Of a stretch of 64,000 nt of DNA, positions 62,113 to 64,000 are shown piece after piece; positions within the stretch are counted from its first letter, which is position 1, and every line of letters begins with the position of its first letter. Source of the stretch: Congeria kusceri (lineage: Eukaryota > Mollusca > Bivalvia > Myida > Dreissenidae); NCBI GenBank assembly GCA_027627225.1, contig CM051024.1, positions 76,690,265 to 76,754,264 on the forward strand, written 5' to 3'. Under the pieces are notes generated by a model. It did not search any database, was not told the DNA's origin, and was given only the letters and a program-made list of their open reading frames with translations. The position numbers and the translations under genes are program-made.

Positions 62113-62444
62113 CCGTATAATATTAATCATACTTTTATATTCAACGAAGATCACATATAAGACATCATATTTGTCATGACAAAAACATATCTTATTTTCA
62201 TATGGCCTTGATACATATTCATAATAATAAAATATAATAACATAATAATAATAATTAAATCGATTTTAATATATATCTATAACAAGTGTTACATCTATTT
62301 GACATTTTCAAGCAATTATTGTATATGCACTTTTGAATGATCGTATTTTATTTTCTTAAATCCATAAGCAGATTGTTCCACATGATTATGCTAAAATGTG
62401 ATTCTTTTGGCAAAAAGGATATGTGTGCATATCTAATTATAGTT

Positions 62445-62770
62445 TCAAGTTTATTCAGTTTCAAGTTTATTGGCAAATCGGCAAATAGCCTTTGGCCATA
62501 ACAATATATATATATTCACAAACACAATTCATACAAAGCATAGTTATGAAAGTCAAGGTAGCTATATCAATATATATAACGTATAAACATTGTATTATTA
62601 AGAAGCAGCAAGAGCTGTTAATTTTTCGTCACGGAGATTCATTGCATGTGAAATAAATCTAGATACATTGTTTGTCGCTGAGACAATAACAATTAGTAAC
62701 ATAGTTCGCATTTATGTGTGGCAGTATATTGGGTGCTTCATTTTTTTGCAAGATTGCAACTTGCGACATT
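62445..62770 (-). mobile_element. Non-LTR retrotransposon 3' end (family L-a)
   Basis: On the minus strand it ends tatggccaaaggctatttgc, cgatttgcc, then AATAAACTTGAAACTG repeated (two units at 62428-62458). The same 3' end is seen at 31446 and 36358. The internal part aagcagcaagagctg also matches 36575. It carries no coding sequence. Confidence 0.6.
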
Positions 62771-62842
62771 TCAGAAGTGTTCATTTTCTTTAAATTTCTG
62801 TCAACTTATCAGGGCCATTGTGTCCGTTTCCAGATAATGTTA

Positions 62843-64000
62843 AATTATACATGTATTAAGTTTCATGCATTATGATTACTGCATAATTGTATGTAAATAT
62901 CGTTTGTTTTCTGTATATATAATTGTTATTTTTATATCAATTTATATAGATTCTTCATAGATCAAAATGCAAACTGGATCAACATTATGAATGTATTAGT
63001 TCTTATTCCTTTTAATTGCAGTCATATACTACTTATGATATTACAAGCAATATCAGCTAGCCTGGTATTGGGATTGTGATTAATTTTATAAATGATTGAC
63101 AATGGCAATTCCTATCAGAATTTCGTCTTTTTGCACGTCCTGTGTAAACATAAAATGAAAGGTCTTAAAATGTATGCATTTCGTGTAATCTATGTTCTAT
63201 ATTCAATTTGGTACCGAAAATATTTCTACAGTTTGTTTCTCTATTTTTATTCAAAGTACCAAATGAATACGATGATTAAATTTTTTTTATCAAACGCACT
63301 AATTTTGTTTGAATTTGCGCTGTTTGATTGTGTTGAAAACAGTGACTTCATAATATTATTCAGAAAGATTGTAATATTTAGACAACGCTAAATGGTGTAG
63401 GCATCATATCTGGCTTATCGGTTAGTTGTTATACCACCTAAACATATCTGATTAATTATTCGTAGATACATACATTTGTAATCAATTCTTTATAAAAAAC
63501 ATTAAATGTTGTCAAGAAAAGACTATGAACTAGTACACTGCCCCCCCCCCCCCCCACACCCGGGTTAAAGTTTCATTCGAAAGACGAATGTAGTAGCATG
63601 TAGCAGGATCTAGGGTTAGCAAGTCTGAATTATGAACATTTGTAGATACATACGTTTGTAATCAATTCTTTATAAAATGTCATAGACCGGGATATAGTTA
63701 ATTCAGATGGAAATTTCAACGCTCTCACTTTTAATTGAAAACGTTAAGTTAGAAATTTACCACAACAAGAAAATACTATGAACTAGAACACTGCCCCCCC
63801 CCCTCCCCCGGCTTCACGTTTTAGGCGAAAGACGAGTGTAGTAGCATGTAGCAGGATCTAGGGTTAGCGGGTCTCAAACCTGACATATAAAGCTAGTTCG
63901 TTTAAGACCACGGATCCGATAAATTACAAAATAGTGTAATGAAATATGATTGAACATACGGTAAATATTTTGCGCAGCAGAAGTGGGAAAAAGCAACAAC
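62843..64000. repeat. Large direct repeat, copy 2, with internal duplication, running to the window edge
   Basis: It is colinear with 55430-56335 up to about 63620. It then repeats its own atacatacgtttgtaatcaattc...gtagcaggatctagggttagc part (63640-63870) before continuing to ttttgcgcagcagaagtggg. It contains a long C run at 63540-63556 and shorter ones near 63797. It probably continues past 64000. Confidence 0.8.

Overview
This is AT-rich eukaryotic, non-coding-dominated DNA, most likely from a bivalve mollusc. The grounds are inference from repeat types: a mollusc-style tRNA-derived SINE, element tails rich in GGACGG or ACGC, ~165-bp tandem-repeat elements ending in AGCTC...GAGCT hairpins, and several non-LTR retrotransposon families. 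I see no bacterial operon, CRISPR array or functional RNA gene. Species cannot be fixed from the window.

Layout. (1) 1-22.4 kb is a protein-free repeat block. A unit of about 4.19 kb is repeated head to tail (copies at 1, 4194, about 8445 and about 12095) and is then folded back as a giant imperfect palindrome (arms 8225-14450 and 15025-22417, spacer 574 bp). The right arm carries a 1,228-bp insertion bounded by TTAA duplications and AGACGTTCG inverted ends. The left arm preserves the uninterrupted site. (2) 22.4-27.8 kb holds ~150-bp tandem repeats, a non-LTR fragment and the 3' end of a Ty3/gypsy-type element (integrase C-terminus, polypurine tract, 180-bp LTR). (3) 27.8-38.7 kb is mostly non-coding, with several decayed non-LTR retrotransposon pieces and a pearl/Helentron-like tandem-repeat element. 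(4) 39.0-48.4 kb (possibly to 52.8 kb), minus strand, holds a split gene of at least ten exons. I reconstructed it from phase-matched splice junctions. It encodes a zinc-finger protein with a tyrosine-recombinase (Crypton-like) catalytic domain. Its catalytic R, R, H and Y are visible, but the copy carries two in-frame TAG codons and one frameshift. (5) 48.7-64 kb holds more decayed non-LTR elements, a ~95-bp minisatellite split by a LINE plus a SINE, a large direct repeat (55.4 and 62.8 kb) and a trinucleotide microsatellite block.

The most interesting object is the split recombinase gene. It is built like a host gene, with many small exons and introns full of other elements, yet its core is a transposon-type integrase/recombinase. 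The second is the 14-kb palindrome with an internal empty-site/filled-site pair for a TTAA-targeting element. Exon models, family assignments and repeat boundaries were read by eye and not computed.
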